24,864 nt of DNA from assembly GCA_030452365.1 (NCBI GenBank), contig JAKDMK010000003.1, positions 1-24,864 of the forward strand, given 5' to 3'. Origin of the DNA: Nitrococcus sp. (lineage in GTDB: Bacteria > Pseudomonadota > Gammaproteobacteria > Nitrococcales > Nitrococcaceae). A program made the translations under genes and the position numbers. The notes below the pieces were generated by a model, which was given only the letters and a program-made list of their open reading frames with translations, was not told the DNA's origin and searched no databases. Positions 1 to 9,600 of the stretch are shown in pieces. Every line of letters starts with the position of its first letter. Position 1 is the stretch's first letter.

Positions 1-123
1 GCAGGCGGATCTTCTCCGTCGTGCCCCGCCGACCACTAGACCCTGAAACGTCCGCGCGGGAAGCGCATCCGCATGCGCCACCTGCATGCATCCGACCAGA
101 TGCAAGACGTTAAACCCTAGGCC
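1..123. other. left-edge sequence without a recognisable gene
   Basis: A frame on the plus strand is open from the window edge to a TAA at 111-113 (36 codons, rich in Arg, Pro and Ala). It could be the tail of an upstream gene, but I recognise no family in it. There is no clear ribosome binding site in front of the gluQ fragment that follows. Confidence 0.3.
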
Positions 124-297
124 ATGACCTGGAAAGGCATTGCGGCGCAAGCGTCCGCTCAGCCCTGCGCTCGCCGTTATGTCGGGCGCTTCGCACCGAG
201 TCCGACCGGACCGCTGCATTTCGGCTCGCTGGTAGCCGCTCTGGGCAGCTGGCTGCCAGCGCAGCTACCGAGCTGCCATACTGCTCCTAGGCGCTAA
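124..297 (+). pseudogene. gluQ: truncated 5' fragment of glutamyl-Q tRNA(Asp) synthetase
   Basis: The frame from ATG 124 to TAA 295-297 encodes 57 residues. Residues 21-44 contain [20 protein letters not shown], the nucleotide-binding signature at the start of GluQ-RS (a HIGH-type motif in the form LHFG). GluQ-RS is a paralogue of glutamyl-tRNA synthetase that glutamylates queuosine in tRNA-Asp and is normally about 290-300 residues long. Here similarity ends after GSWL, the next 13 residues look unrelated, and the frame stops. The expected continuation (the arginine-rich RWLLRIEDLD-type segment) is not visible in any frame before acs. I read this as the remnant of a deleted gene. A very short functional product is unlikely, because the KMSKS-type loop and tRNA-binding parts are absent. 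Confidence 0.75.
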
Positions 298-395
298 TCG
301 ATTTGTCAGCGCGCAGCGGAGGGATTAAGTCCACCTCTGCTAAGCTTAGGCCCATCAAGCGCAAGCGCAGGCATCCAATACGAGGGAGGCCGATC

Positions 396-2339
396 ATGCC
401 CGAGTCAAAAGTGTATCCAGTTCCGGCCACCGTCGCCGAGCATGCCCTACTGAACCGGGAGCAGTACGAACAGATGTACCAACGCTCGATCACCGATCCC
501 GAAGGTTTCTGGGCTGAGCAAGCGGAGACGTTTCTCACTTGGTTCAAGCCATGGGACCGCGTCCACTTCTCGGACCTAGAGAAAGGCGATATCCGTTGGT
601 TCGAAGGGGGCAAGCTGAACGTCAGCTATAACTGCCTTGATCGACACCTTGACAGCCGCGGCAATCAGACCGCCATCATCTGGGAAGGAGACGAGCCCGA
701 TCAGGACAAGCACATCAGCTACCGTGAGCTGCACGAACAGGTCTGCCGTTGCGCCAATGCGCTCAAGGCTCGTGGCGTACGCAAAGGCGACCGGGTGTGC
801 ATCTACCTGCCGATGATCCCCGAGGCGGCCGTAACCATGCTTGCCTGCAGCCGCATCGGCGCGGTGCATTCAACCGTGTTTGGCGGTTTCTCGCCGCACG
901 CCTTGCGCGATCGTATTATCGACTCCGACTGTCGCACCCTCATCACCGCCGACGAGGGACTACGCGGCGGCCGCCCGATACCCCTGAAAGAAAACGCCGA
1001 ACGGGCCCTCAAGGAATGCCCAAACGTCGATACGGTGGTTGTTATCCGGCGCACGGGCGGGGATATTAGTTGGATCGACGGGCGTGACGTCTGGTACCAC
1101 CACGCGCTCGCCAAGGCCTCGGCGGACTGCCCCGCCGAGCCCATGGATGCCGAAGATCCTTTCTACATCCTCTATACGTCCGGCTCGACCGGCAAACCCA
1201 AAGGCGTGCTCCATACCACCGGCGGATACCTGCTGCAGGCAGCCATGACTCATAAGTACATCTTCGACTACCATGACCGCGAAGTCTATTGGTGTACCGC
1301 CGATGTTGGCTGGGTGACGGGGCACTCCTACATCGTTTATGGGCCACTCGCCAATGGCGCGACGACACTGATCTTTGAAGGAGTACCCACCTATCCGGAC
1401 GCATCCCGTTTCTGGCAGGTCATCGACAAGCATGGCGTGAGCATCTTCTATACCGCGCCCACGGCGATCCGCGCCCTGATGGCCGAAGGCAACGAGCCGG
1501 TCAAGCAGACGAACCGGCGTAGCCTGCGCCTGCTCGGCACGGTCGGCGAGCCCATTAACCCGGAAGCCTGGGAGTGGTACTACCACGTCGTCGGCGAGAC
1601 TCGCTGTCCGATTGTGGATACATGGTGGCAAACCGAGACCGGTACCATCATGATCTCCCCATTGCCCGGTGCCACCGACCTCAAACCGGGATCCGCGACC
1701 GTGCCCTTCTTCGGCATCGAGCCGCAACTAATAGATAATGAAGGTAACGTAGTGAACGGAGCCGGCGAGGGCAACCTCTGCATTGCTCGCCCCTGGCCCA
1801 GCATGATGCGAACGGTCTACGGGGACCATGAACGCTTCCTCAACACCTACCTCAGCCATTATCCCGGCAAGTACTTTACGGGTGATGGCGCGCGCCGCGA
1901 TCAGGACGGCTATTACTGGATCACCGGCCGTGTCGATGATGTACTCAACGTATCCGGCCACCGCATGGGTACCGCGGAGATTGAAAGCGCCCTGGTCCTT
2001 CACCCAGCTGTCGCCGAGGCTGCCGTGGTCGGCTTCCCCCATGCAATCAAGGGCCAAGGCGTCTATGCCTACGTGACCCTGGTAAAGGGCAACAGTCCTT
2101 CCGATCCCCTGCGCAAGGATCTAATCGATATGGTGCGCAAAGAGATCGGCGCGATCGCGAAACCCGACGTCATCCAGTGGGCGGCGTCCCTGCCCAAAAC
2201 TCGCTCGGGGAAGATCATGCGCCGTATCCTGCGCAAGATTGCTATAAACGATGTCGACAATCTCGGCGATACCAGCACTTTGGCCGATCCGTCTGTGGTA
2301 AGTGAGTTAGTCGAGAACCGAGCGCGGCCCCAGCTTTGA
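396..2339 (+). CDS. acs: acetyl-CoA synthetase (AMP-forming)
   Basis: Acs converts acetate, ATP and CoA to acetyl-CoA, AMP and PPi through an acetyl-adenylate in the cytoplasm. The 647-residue product is close to the 652 residues of the E. coli enzyme. It shows the adenylate-forming P-loop [11 protein letters not shown] at residues 260-270, the WWQTET motif in the middle, the hinge region [18 protein letters not shown], and the C-terminal PKTRSGK motif with the catalytic, acetylation-target lysine at 606. An upstream in-frame ATG (303) would add 31 basic residues not seen in the family. I chose ATG 396 because GGAGG at 385-389 lies six bases before it and the protein then starts like other Acs proteins. 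The gene stands alone, 98 bases after the gluQ remnant, and converges with the DnaQ-like gene. Confidence 0.96.
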   Translation: MPESKVYPVPATVAEHALLNREQYEQMYQRSITDPEGFWAEQAETFLTWFKPWDRVHFSDLEKGDIRWFEGGKLNVSYNCLDRHLDSRGNQTAIIWEGDEPDQDKHISYRELHEQVCRCANALKARGVRKGDRVCIYLPMIPEAAVTMLACSRIGAVHSTVFGGFSPHALRDRIIDSDCRTLITADEGLRGGRPIPLKENAERALKECPNVDTVVVIRRTGGDISWIDGRDVWYHHALAKASADCPAEPMDAEDPFYILYTSGSTGKPKGVLHTTGGYLLQAAMTHKYIFDYHDREVYWCTADVGWVTGHSYIVYGPLANGATTLIFEGVPTYPDASRFWQVIDKHGVSIFYTAPTAIRALMAEGNEPVKQTNRRSLRLLGTVGEPINPEAWEWYYHVVGETRCPIVDTWWQTETGTIMISPLPGATDLKPGSATVPFFGIEPQLIDNEGNVVNGAGEGNLCIARPWPSMMRTVYGDHERFLNTYLSHYPGKYFTGDGARRDQDGYYWITGRVDDVLNVSGHRMGTAEIESALVLHPAVAEAAVVGFPHAIKGQGVYAYVTLVKGNSPSDPLRKDLIDMVRKEIGAIAKPDVIQWAASLPKTRSGKIMRRILRKIAINDVDNLGDTSTLADPSVVSELVENRARPQL

Positions 2340-2450
2340 GAAGCTGTAGGCGAGCAGCAAACGTCACTCAAAAGAAGAGAAGCGAGCTGCAGCTTAAGAC
2401 TAACCTAAAACCGGGTCCAGAGGTTCTCAAGTCGTTTGTGTATACCAAGG

Positions 2451-2463
2451 CCCGCTGGGCGGG
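2451..2463. terminator. weak hairpin between convergent acs and the DnaQ-like gene
   Basis: CCCGC-TGG-GCGGG forms a short GC-rich hairpin about 110 bases past the acs stop and 60 bases past the stop of the convergent gene. The following bases on the plus strand (gcgtttgccttt) are only mildly T-rich. It may be a shared terminator, but the stem is only five base pairs. Confidence 0.25.
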
Positions 2464-2523
2464 GCGTTTGCCTTTCGGACCTATCGTTGGGTTGAAATCG
2501 CTTTGTATCCTGCGCTTGGCGCT

Positions 2524-3147
2524 CTACCAGAGCCGCAGTTCACCCGCAGATTCTGCAGGGGAGTCTCTCTCCGAATCAGTGATAATCGCTTCCCCGTACT
2601 CACGCTCCCAAGCCAAGAGATCCGGTTCCATAGCGGCATATACGGCTCCGACACAATTTGCCTCATCGAACGCGCTGGGTGATTTGGGTGGTTCAACACC
2701 ATAATGTGCACATAGCTCCCTGAGCCCGTCACCCGGTGCCTCGATCACTTTTCCCAACATAGACAGAGACTGTAGACTGCACTGCGCGTCCAAGTCCCAG
2801 TTACCGCTCTTCCACGGCGGCAACAAACGCGCGATCAGTTGCGTCATCTCCCTTTCCAGCACCCCGACCTGATCCAAATCGTAGGCAATGATCGCCCGCC
2901 CGCGTAAAAAGTCACATACGTAAGGCGCCGCCTCGGCGAACGGAGCTTTGTCAGCCAGCTTATCCGAGCTGGTTCCCAGGTCTCGCAGAACATCGTCGCT
3001 GACATCCACCCCAGGGTTGATGTAGCGATGCACACTCTCCCCCGTCGCCACCCCATCGCGCATCTCCACGCAGGCAATCTCGAGCATTCGAGAGCCTTCT
3101 TCAGCCGCTATCCGAACACGACGAGTTGATAGTGCGATATAGGCCAC
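2524..3147 (-). CDS. DnaQ-like (DEDD-fold) protein with replaced catalytic residues
   Basis: The 207-residue protein aligns by eye along its first 173 residues to the exonuclease fold of DNA polymerase III epsilon (DnaQ). Matching segments are ALSTRR (where DnaQ has LDTETTG), EIACVEMRDGVATGESVHRYINPG, the DKAPFAEAAPYVCDFLRG helix and LCAHYGVE...ANCVGAVYAAM. The metal-binding residues are largely missing: the Exo I Asp and Glu are Ser7 and Arg9, the Exo II His-Asn...Asp is Ala88-Tyr89...Gln93, and in Exo III the His is lost and the Asp is Glu162. A working 3'-5' exonuclease is therefore unlikely; a nucleic-acid- or protein-binding role is possible but unknown. The start is GTG at 3147 with an excellent AGGAGGT upstream (spacing about 6), which argues for a real gene. 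It lies 340 bases downstream of narI on the same strand and probably has its own promoter. Confidence 0.75.
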   Translation of the reverse strand: MAYIALSTRRVRIAAEEGSRMLEIACVEMRDGVATGESVHRYINPGVDVSDDVLRDLGTSSDKLADKAPFAEAAPYVCDFLRGRAIIAYDLDQVGVLEREMTQLIARLLPPWKSGNWDLDAQCSLQSLSMLGKVIEAPGDGLRELCAHYGVEPPKSPSAFDEANCVGAVYAAMEPDLLAWEREYGEAIITDSERDSPAESAGELRLW

Positions 3148-3318
3148 GTTTCACCTCCTCTGAATAACACCGTCTATGACAAAGAGTTGCTCAGTAAATC
3201 CACAAGCTAGCAACCTGTTACCCAGGCCACCCCGTAGACCACCTATACAGGCCCGCAGGAGGTAAACTCGATCTTCTCCCAAAGCGCCCCAATGGCAACG
3301 ATTACTGAGTGCATGCGA

Positions 3319-3332
3319 AGCGCAATTGCGCT
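3319..3332. repeat. 14-base perfect palindrome
   Basis: AGCGCAATTGCGCT is a perfect palindrome about 170 bases upstream of the DnaQ-like gene. It could be a repressor operator, but no partner site or regulator is visible. Confidence 0.4.
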
Positions 3333-3380
3333 AGTGAGACACTCGTGTGAGTCGCACCTGAGTCGCCAGCGCAACGCAAA

Positions 3381-3442
3381 CGCCCGCCACCCAAAAGCAC
3401 CGCAAATTCCCAGAATATGCTTAAACGCTCGGGTGGCGGGCG
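3381..3442. repeat. 12-bp inverted repeat with 38-base loop downstream of narI
   Basis: CGCCCGCCACCC at 3381-3392 is the exact reverse complement of GGGTGGCGGGCG at 3431-3442. With one bulged base the stem extends by CAAA/TTTG. On the operon strand it begins 45 bases after the narI stop. There is no T-run, so it is not a classical intrinsic terminator. It may protect the 3' end of the mRNA or assist Rho-dependent termination. Confidence 0.6.
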
Positions 3443-3487
3443 GTTTGGCCAGTTTACAATCCTATGCCAACAGGCCAATTCCAAGCT

Positions 3488-4210
3488 CTATGAGCTCAAC
3501 CTACGCAGTCTAATATCCTCAGGCACCGACCGAGCCGCTCCCAGACCTGGCCGCGGCGCCCGGTTCCAAATAACCCGCTGATAAGGCCGCCACAGGTAGT
3601 GGATTGGGAAGAAAACCAAATGCACCAAGCGAGAAAAGGGGTACAGCGCAATCAACAGGAACCCGACCAAGAAATGCAGCTGGACCAAAAACGGCATTGC
3701 ACTAACATAGTCAGCTTGCGGGTTCAAGGTCGCCAGTGACCACAGCCAAGGTGCGGTGCTGGAAACAAACCACTGACCACCCCAGCGGTATGACAATGCT
3801 ACCAGGAAGCCCAACGCCATCTGCAGCAGCAACAGGCTAACCACCACCCAGTCCATACGGCTGGTGACCACGAAGACCCGCCGACTACTGAAGCGGCGCA
3901 TCATAAGCCAGCCTAGCGCAAGGAAACCCACGAGGGAAAGTATCAATCCAAACGCCTCGAACGCCACCGTCGCCCCCCCATAGATCACGCCCCATAACGG
4001 CGGAATCAGAAAGGCGATAAAATGCGCTAGCAAAATCAGCACGATCGCGTAATGCCACAACGCCGATCCCCAGAACAGCTTCTGGTTCTCAAGCAACTGC
4101 GAGGAAAAACTGGAATGCGAAAACGTATCTGTTTTGAACCGATAAACACCCACCAAGATCGCGAGCGCTACCGCAATGTAAGGTAACCCCACGAGTATCA
4201 CATCCGACAT
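3488..4210 (-). CDS. narI: nitrate reductase / nitrite oxidoreductase gamma subunit, diheme cytochrome b
   Basis: NarI anchors the alpha-beta dimer to the membrane and carries two b hemes that pass electrons between the periplasmic side and the Fe-S clusters. The 240-residue protein has about five hydrophobic segments (roughly 6-22, 51-70, 83-104, 120-140, 173-192). Heme ligands are intact: His53 and His63 in LWHYAIVLILLAH, and His179 and His197 in QLHFLVG...RLVHL. Their 10- and 18-residue spacings match His56/66 and His187/205 of E. coli NarI. ATG 4210 has GGAG seven bases upstream. The gene starts 14 bases after the narJ stop, so it is in the same operon. It would serve equally in a nitrate reductase or an NXR complex. 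Confidence 0.93.
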   Translation of the reverse strand: MSDVILVGLPYIAVALAILVGVYRFKTDTFSHSSFSSQLLENQKLFWGSALWHYAIVLILLAHFIAFLIPPLWGVIYGGATVAFEAFGLILSLVGFLALGWLMMRRFSSRRVFVVTSRMDWVVVSLLLLQMALGFLVALSYRWGGQWFVSSTAPWLWSLATLNPQADYVSAMPFLVQLHFLVGFLLIALYPFSRLVHLVFFPIHYLWRPYQRVIWNRAPRPGLGAARSVPEDIRLRRLSS

Positions 4211-4224
4211 GGCTTGCTCCTCTT

Positions 4225-5022
4225 TTATAGCTCAGCGCGGCCAGCGGCCGCCTGCCGTCCCGGTTCCCACAGCGCCGGGATAACCCTTGCGAGGGACCGC
4301 AACGGCTTTACGTACAAACAACTGGCGCCGCTCGTTACACCCGCCGATTCATGAACCGCATCGAGCAGGACACCATCTTCCACGTTGCCGCCGTGGCTAT
4401 CGCCTTGCATCTCCGTCCCCTCATCCCCCGTTCCCGGCAGCTCCGGGCCGGAACTCGCATCACTACCCGGAACGGGCCCCGCCTCTTCCTTCTCCTTTTT
4501 GCCTGAACGCGGCCGACCGCGACCGGCCGCGACCCGGCTTACCGGAACTTCCATGCCGGTCATCTTGGCTATGGTCGGTGCCAGGGCCTCATCGATGAGC
4601 TCACGCCCGAGCAGAACATCCTCGTTGCTCCCGAGAAACTGCAAAAAGACCGTCAGACGGTCCGGTAGCTCACTTCCTGCCAACTGAAACCCCTTTTCCG
4701 CGTAGATCTCTTTGAGCCGAATCATGAAAATACTACGGCGGTAGGTTTCACCAAAAAGGTGATAGCCCACATAGGGCCTGCAAACGGGATTGAGATCAAA
4801 AAAGGCCGTATGCACCTCTTCGAGATACCCCATAGGTACTTGCTCGATCTCTTCGCGGAAGGCTTCGAGGTCGGCGACCGATGCTGGGACTCGGTCGCCG
4901 ATCACCTCCGCACACTCCGCAATATGTGCACTTAGATCCCGGGTTGGGTAGTCGAGAATGGCGCCGAAGAGCGTGAAAACGCGCTTCGGCACCACCATTA
5001 CCAGATTGCTCATCCGCGCCAC
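4225..5022 (-). CDS. narJ: NarJ-type molybdoenzyme assembly chaperone with a low-complexity insert
   Basis: NarJ is a cytoplasmic TorD-family chaperone that binds the alpha subunit during cofactor insertion and membrane docking. The core (residues 13-163) has the family pattern LFGAILDYPT, PMGYLEEVHTAFFDLNPVCRPYVGYHLFGETYRRS and LPDRLTVFLQFL. Residues about 165-218 are a hydrophilic stretch rich in Gly, Pro, Glu, Lys and Ser, followed by a short tail. At 265 residues it is longer than E. coli NarJ (236). I chose GTG 5022 because GGAGG at 5034-5030 lies seven bases upstream; ATG 5013 is the alternative (262 residues) but its spacing is poor. The SD overlaps the last codons of narH, and the start lies one base past its stop, suggesting translational coupling. 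Confidence 0.9.
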   Translation of the reverse strand: MARMSNLVMVVPKRVFTLFGAILDYPTRDLSAHIAECAEVIGDRVPASVADLEAFREEIEQVPMGYLEEVHTAFFDLNPVCRPYVGYHLFGETYRRSIFMIRLKEIYAEKGFQLAGSELPDRLTVFLQFLGSNEDVLLGRELIDEALAPTIAKMTGMEVPVSRVAAGRGRPRSGKKEKEEAGPVPGSDASSGPELPGTGDEGTEMQGDSHGGNVEDGVLLDAVHESAGVTSGASCLYVKPLRSLARVIPALWEPGRQAAAGRAEL

Positions 5023-5023
5023 G

Positions 5024-6562
5024 TCAGAACCTCCGCGCGGGGGCATCCCTGAAGCCGAACCCGCCCGCAGCTTTGCGGCTGTACGGATCGAGCGGCGGCA
5101 ATTCACCGTCCATCGCCCGCTCCCGCTCCATCGGCGGAACAACGAATCGCTCCTCGAACGTGGGCAGGGAGGTCAGCTCGAAGACCCGCAGGCAATCCTC
5201 GGACGTGAACTCGGCTCGGCGCAAGGCCTCCTCCACCTCTTCCTCCTTCTGATCGCCCACCTGCTCCTGGCGCATGTACATGCGAACCGCAACCATCTTG
5301 TGGAAGACCTTCCTCATCTGCTCGAGGTTGCCGGCGGTGAACAGGCTCGCCATGTACGACAGCGGCAGCCGCGCCTGGTCAACGGTATTGAGATTCGGTC
5401 CGGTCTCGTCTGCCGGCGCCGACTCCATCCCCGCCGTGGTCTCGTACTGCCCATCGCGGATGGCCGCGATCACCGGCAGCAACGGTGGCACATAGAACAG
5501 CATCGGCAAGGTCCGAAACTCGGGGTGCAACGGCAACGCCAAGCCCCAGGTCTTCACGAACTTGTAGACCGGCGAGACCTGCGCCGCCGCAACCACGCTG
5601 TCGCCAACGCCATTGCGCTTGGCACCGGCAATGACCTCGGGATCGAACGGGTCCATGATGAGCGCCTTCTGCGCGTCAACCAAGCCGTGGTCGTTGGAAC
5701 GAGCGGCTTGCTCGATACCATCGGCATCGTAGAGCACCATGCCGATATAGCGGATGCGCCCGACACAGGAATGGAAACACGCCGGCGGTTGTCCGCTCTC
5801 AAGACGCGGATAGCACAGGATGCACTTCTCGGACTTACCCGTCGACCAGTTGAAGTAAGTCTTCTTGTAGGGGCAGCCCGACACGCACATACGCCAGGCA
5901 CGGCAGCGGTTCTGGCTGATCAGAACGATGCCGTCCTCGCCGCGCTTGTAGATGGCACCCGTCGGGCACGCGGCCACACAGCCGGGGTTGAGACAGTGAT
6001 TGCAGATCCGCGGCAGATAAAAGAACACCGTCTGCTCGAGAGTCCGCACCGCCTGCTGCTCGTTTTCGGTCAACGCCTTGAGGATGTTAGGATCGTTGGC
6101 CGCGTAGACCTCAGACCCACCCAAGTCGTCGTCCCAGTTCGGGCCGGCCTCAAGCGTGTCCATGAAGTCGCCTGTCACCAGCGAAACCGCGCGCGCGGTA
6201 GGCTGGTCGTCACCCTCCGGGGCATCGAACAGGTTCTTGTAGTCGTAAGTCCAGGGCTCGTAGTAGTCATCCAGCGTCGGCAAGCTGGGGTTATAGAAAA
6301 TATTGGTCAGCGCACCCGCGCGGCCCTGCAGCTTCAGCTTCAGCCGCCCGCGGGAATCACGCTCCCAGCCACCCTTGTACTTTTCCTGGTCCTCCCATTG
6401 CGTGGGGTAACCCGTACCGGGCTTGGTTTCAACGTTGTTCCACCACATGTACTCGGTGCCCTGGCGATCCGTCCAAATGTTCTTGCAGGCAATGCTGCAA
6501 GTGTGACAGCCAATGCACTTATCGAGATGGAAAACCATGGAGACTTGCGCTCGAATATCCAT
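5024..6562 (-). CDS. narH: nitrate reductase / nitrite oxidoreductase beta subunit (Fe-S protein)
   Basis: This 512-residue subunit wires the molybdenum subunit to cytochrome b through four Fe-S clusters. It begins MDIRAQVSMVFHLDKC, with the first Cys group at 16, 19, 22 and 26. Further groups are CNHCLNPGCVAACP, CRAWRMCVSGCP (Trp in place of one Cys, as expected for the [3Fe-4S] cluster) and CILCYP...CFHSC. The sequence closely resembles both NarH and NxrB; the CFHSCVGRIRYIG version differs from E. coli (CSETCVGRIRYLG) and is, from memory, the form seen in NXR-type proteins. An upstream in-frame ATG at 6601 adds 13 residues, but AGGAGG seven bases before ATG 6562 fixes the start. It follows narG by 77 bases. 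Confidence 0.95.
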   Translation of the reverse strand: MDIRAQVSMVFHLDKCIGCHTCSIACKNIWTDRQGTEYMWWNNVETKPGTGYPTQWEDQEKYKGGWERDSRGRLKLKLQGRAGALTNIFYNPSLPTLDDYYEPWTYDYKNLFDAPEGDDQPTARAVSLVTGDFMDTLEAGPNWDDDLGGSEVYAANDPNILKALTENEQQAVRTLEQTVFFYLPRICNHCLNPGCVAACPTGAIYKRGEDGIVLISQNRCRAWRMCVSGCPYKKTYFNWSTGKSEKCILCYPRLESGQPPACFHSCVGRIRYIGMVLYDADGIEQAARSNDHGLVDAQKALIMDPFDPEVIAGAKRNGVGDSVVAAAQVSPVYKFVKTWGLALPLHPEFRTLPMLFYVPPLLPVIAAIRDGQYETTAGMESAPADETGPNLNTVDQARLPLSYMASLFTAGNLEQMRKVFHKMVAVRMYMRQEQVGDQKEEEVEEALRRAEFTSEDCLRVFELTSLPTFEERFVVPPMERERAMDGELPPLDPYSRKAAGGFGFRDAPARRF

Positions 6563-6639
6563 CTTTCTACCTCCTAGGAGATCGCGAACCGTCGCGGCCA
6601 CGCAGAGCGCGCGGCCGCTGTCTCAAGCATCAGTTCATC

Positions 6640-9600
6640 CTACCACTCCAGCTTCTCGAGCTTGCGCACCGCGACGTGCGTATCTCGCGTCAAGACGCCG
6701 GTTGGTCCCCAGTAGTTGAAGCTATAGGTGAATTGCGCGCCGCCGCCGGCAAGAAAGACCGGGTTTAAGCGCGTCCGCGTTACGCTATTGTGTCCACCGG
6801 CGCGCCGCCCGCCCCGGATCTGCGATTTGGGTATATAGATAGTCCGTTCAACAGCATGGTAGTACAGACACATACCCCGTTGCACCCGGCGGCTCACATT
6901 CGCCCGCGTAACGATCACTCCGTTGTCATTATAGACCTCAACCCAATCGTTGTCTTTCAAGCCGACACTCTCGGCGTCCTTGTCATTGATCCAGACCGGA
7001 TCCATACCGCGGGACAAGGTCAACATGCGATGATTGTCCTTGTAAGTGGAGTGAATATTCCACTTACCATGCGGCGTGATGTAGTTCAGGATCAACGTCT
7101 GCTCATCGATCGGGCTGACTTCCAGATCCTTGGTATTCTTGTACTCGAGCTTGCGCCTATAGGTGCACAGATGATGCCCGAAGTCGAGGTACCAGGGGTG
7201 ATCGATGTAGATTTGCTGCCGCCCCGTCAGCGTCCGCCAGGGGATCAGGCGCTCCACGTTCAGGCACCAAGCCGAATAGGCCCGGCCCTCGGTGATGTTG
7301 CCGGTCCAGACCGGACTCACCAACTGCCGGCGCGGTTGCCGGGTGATGTCGTAGAAGTTGACCTCGTGCGCACGGGACTTTTCGGCCAAGTCGGTCAGCG
7401 GCACACCCGTGTGGTGCTCCTCCGCCTGGAAGGCCTGATAGCAGACCTCGCCGTTGGTCTCCGGTGCCATATAGAGCACCATGTTGGCCGCATCGATCGC
7501 GTCCTCGAGGCAGGGATAGCGCTTGCCGCCCCACTCGATCGCGCGCTTGTGCCGCGGGTCTGGCGAGGCGCCCAGCGGCTGGTTGCGCATGTCGTCGTAC
7601 TGCTTGGCGACCGAGAAGTTGCAGCCGTTGCCGGTCACCCCGGTCTCCCGTACCACCTCGCCGAGCGAGATGAACTTGTTGTAGATCAGGCTGTAATCCC
7701 GTTCCACAATCCGGAAATGCGGCATGGTCTTGCCGGGGATGGGCTCGCATTCGCCGAGCCGCCAATCGAGCACCTCCCGCTGAGCAAGCTCGTCCGGCGT
7801 GTCATGCGTCAGCGGCGCCATGACGATGTCCTTGACCGGCTCCGGGAAGACCATGGGCGCCATTTCGCTGGTCTTCTTCGCGAACAGCTTGAAGATTTCC
7901 CAATCGCTCTTGGACTCCCACACCGGTGGCACCGCCTGCCCCAACGGATGCACGAAGCTGTGCAAGTCCGTGGTATTGAGGTCGTTCTTCTCGTACCAGA
8001 ACGCCGCCGGCAGTACGATGTCGGAGTACAGCGCCGAGGTATCCATGCGGAAGTTGAGGTCGATCACCAGATCGAGCTTGCCCCGCGGTGCGGGCTCGCG
8101 CCACTTGACCTCCTTGACCCACTCCTTCGCCCGCTCCGGGGCCACGGCGTTGTCATGGGTACCGAGATAATGCCGCAGGAAGAACTCGGCTCCCTTGGCG
8201 CTCGACTGCAAGGCGTTGCCGCGCCAGATGAACCACACCCGGCCCCAGTTCTCGGGCGCATCCGGATCGTCGATCGAAAAGGCGAGCTTCTTGTTCTTCA
8301 GCGCCTTAACCGTGTAGTCCACTATCCCCTTGTCGTCCTTGGCACCCGCCGCCTGTGCCTCGCGTACTACCTCGAGGGGGCTGCGGTTGAACTGGGGATA
8401 ATGCGGCATCCAGCCCATCCTTACCGACTTGCAGAACAAGTCGATGGAATGCGCACCCTTCGACCATTTGGCCGTGGCCGGCACCGGTGCATACTCCCAG
8501 AAGGGGTTGTCGTAACGCCAACTACAACTGTTGGTGTAATGCCAGACCGGCGACTGTTGCAGCCGCGGCTTGATGCCCCAGTCCAGAGCTGACGCGAGCG
8601 TATTCCACGGCGCCACCATCGCGAGCTTTTCCTGGCCCACGTAGTGGTTCATGCCACCACCGTTGCGTCCACAGCAGCCGCAAGCGATCAGGCAGTTGAT
8701 GGCCGCCCGATAGTAGTGGTTGTTGTGGAACCAGTGGTTGGCACTCGCACCGACGATGACCATCGCCCGGCCCTTGGTCTTCTCCGCGGTGCCGGCGAAC
8801 TCGCGCGCAAAGCGGATGACCGTCTGCCGGCCGATACCGCTCCACTGCTCCTGCCAGGCCGGAGTGTAGGGCTTGGGATCGTCGTAGTCCTTGGGATAAT
8901 CGCCGGGCAGTCCGCGGTCGATGGCGTACTGCGCCATGTTCAGATCATAGACAGTCGCCACCAGCACAGTGCCGTTACCGGTATCGATCTTCTTCGCCGG
9001 CACTCCGCGCTTGAGAATGGTATCGGTGTCGAACTCGGGGAACTGCACCTGCACGACGTCGTCACTCGCGCCGAGGAAGGTGAGCACGGGGTCGATGGGA
9101 CTGAAGTCCAGGCTATCCTCCATCTTGAGGTTCCACTCGCCGTGCTTCTTTTGCCAGCGATGGCCGACCGAACCCGTCGGGCAGCGCATCTCGCCGCTCT
9201 TAGCGTCGATCACGAGCTGCTTCCAGGCGGCATTCTCCTGCTTTTTGTACTTCTTCGTCTCCTCGCTGGTCAGGAACCGCCCGGAGCGGTAGCTGTCGCC
9301 TTCCTTCTCGAGCTTGACCAGGTAAGGCATGTCGGTATAGCGCTTGATGTAGTCAACGAAGTAGGGCACCTGGCGCTTGACGTGGAACTCCGTGTAAATC
9401 ACGTGCCCCACGGCCATCCACAATGCCAGATCCTGCCCGCGCTTGACCGGAATCCACCAGTCGGCGTACTTGCTGACCTGGCTGAAGTCGGGCGCCAACA
9501 CCACGAACTTGGCCCCTTCATGGCGCGCCTCGGAGATGAAGTGCACATCCGGCGTGCGGGTCATGTTGAGGTTGGACGCCATCGAGACGATGAACTTGCT

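Larger units (their letters stand above)
3148..3487. other. intergenic region between narI and the DnaQ-like gene
   Basis: This 340-base stretch should hold the 3' end of the nar/nxr transcript and the promoter of the DnaQ-like gene. I see a long-loop inverted repeat (3381-3442), a 14-base palindrome (3319-3332), and a 6-bp inverted repeat GTTGCT/AGCAAC near 3190-3220. A good Shine-Dalgarno-like GGAGGT near 3257 on the plus strand has no ATG, GTG or TTG at a useful distance. No convincing -35/-10 pair and no protein gene were found. Confidence 0.5.

Noticed and set aside
2336..2704. 122-codon plus-strand open frame overlapping the acs stop
   Set aside because: It runs across the convergent gap and antisense to the DnaQ-like gene, which has the better SD and a recognisable fold.
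3292..3513. 73-codon plus-strand open frame after narI
   Set aside because: It overlaps the narI end and the inverted repeat; the nearby GGAGGT is about 30 bases from its ATG, too far to serve it, and no family is recognised.
4958..6577. 539-codon open frame antisense to narH
   Set aside because: It mirrors the GC-rich codon pattern of narH, has a low-complexity His/Arg/Leu/Val-rich composition and matches no family; narH has clear Fe-S motifs.
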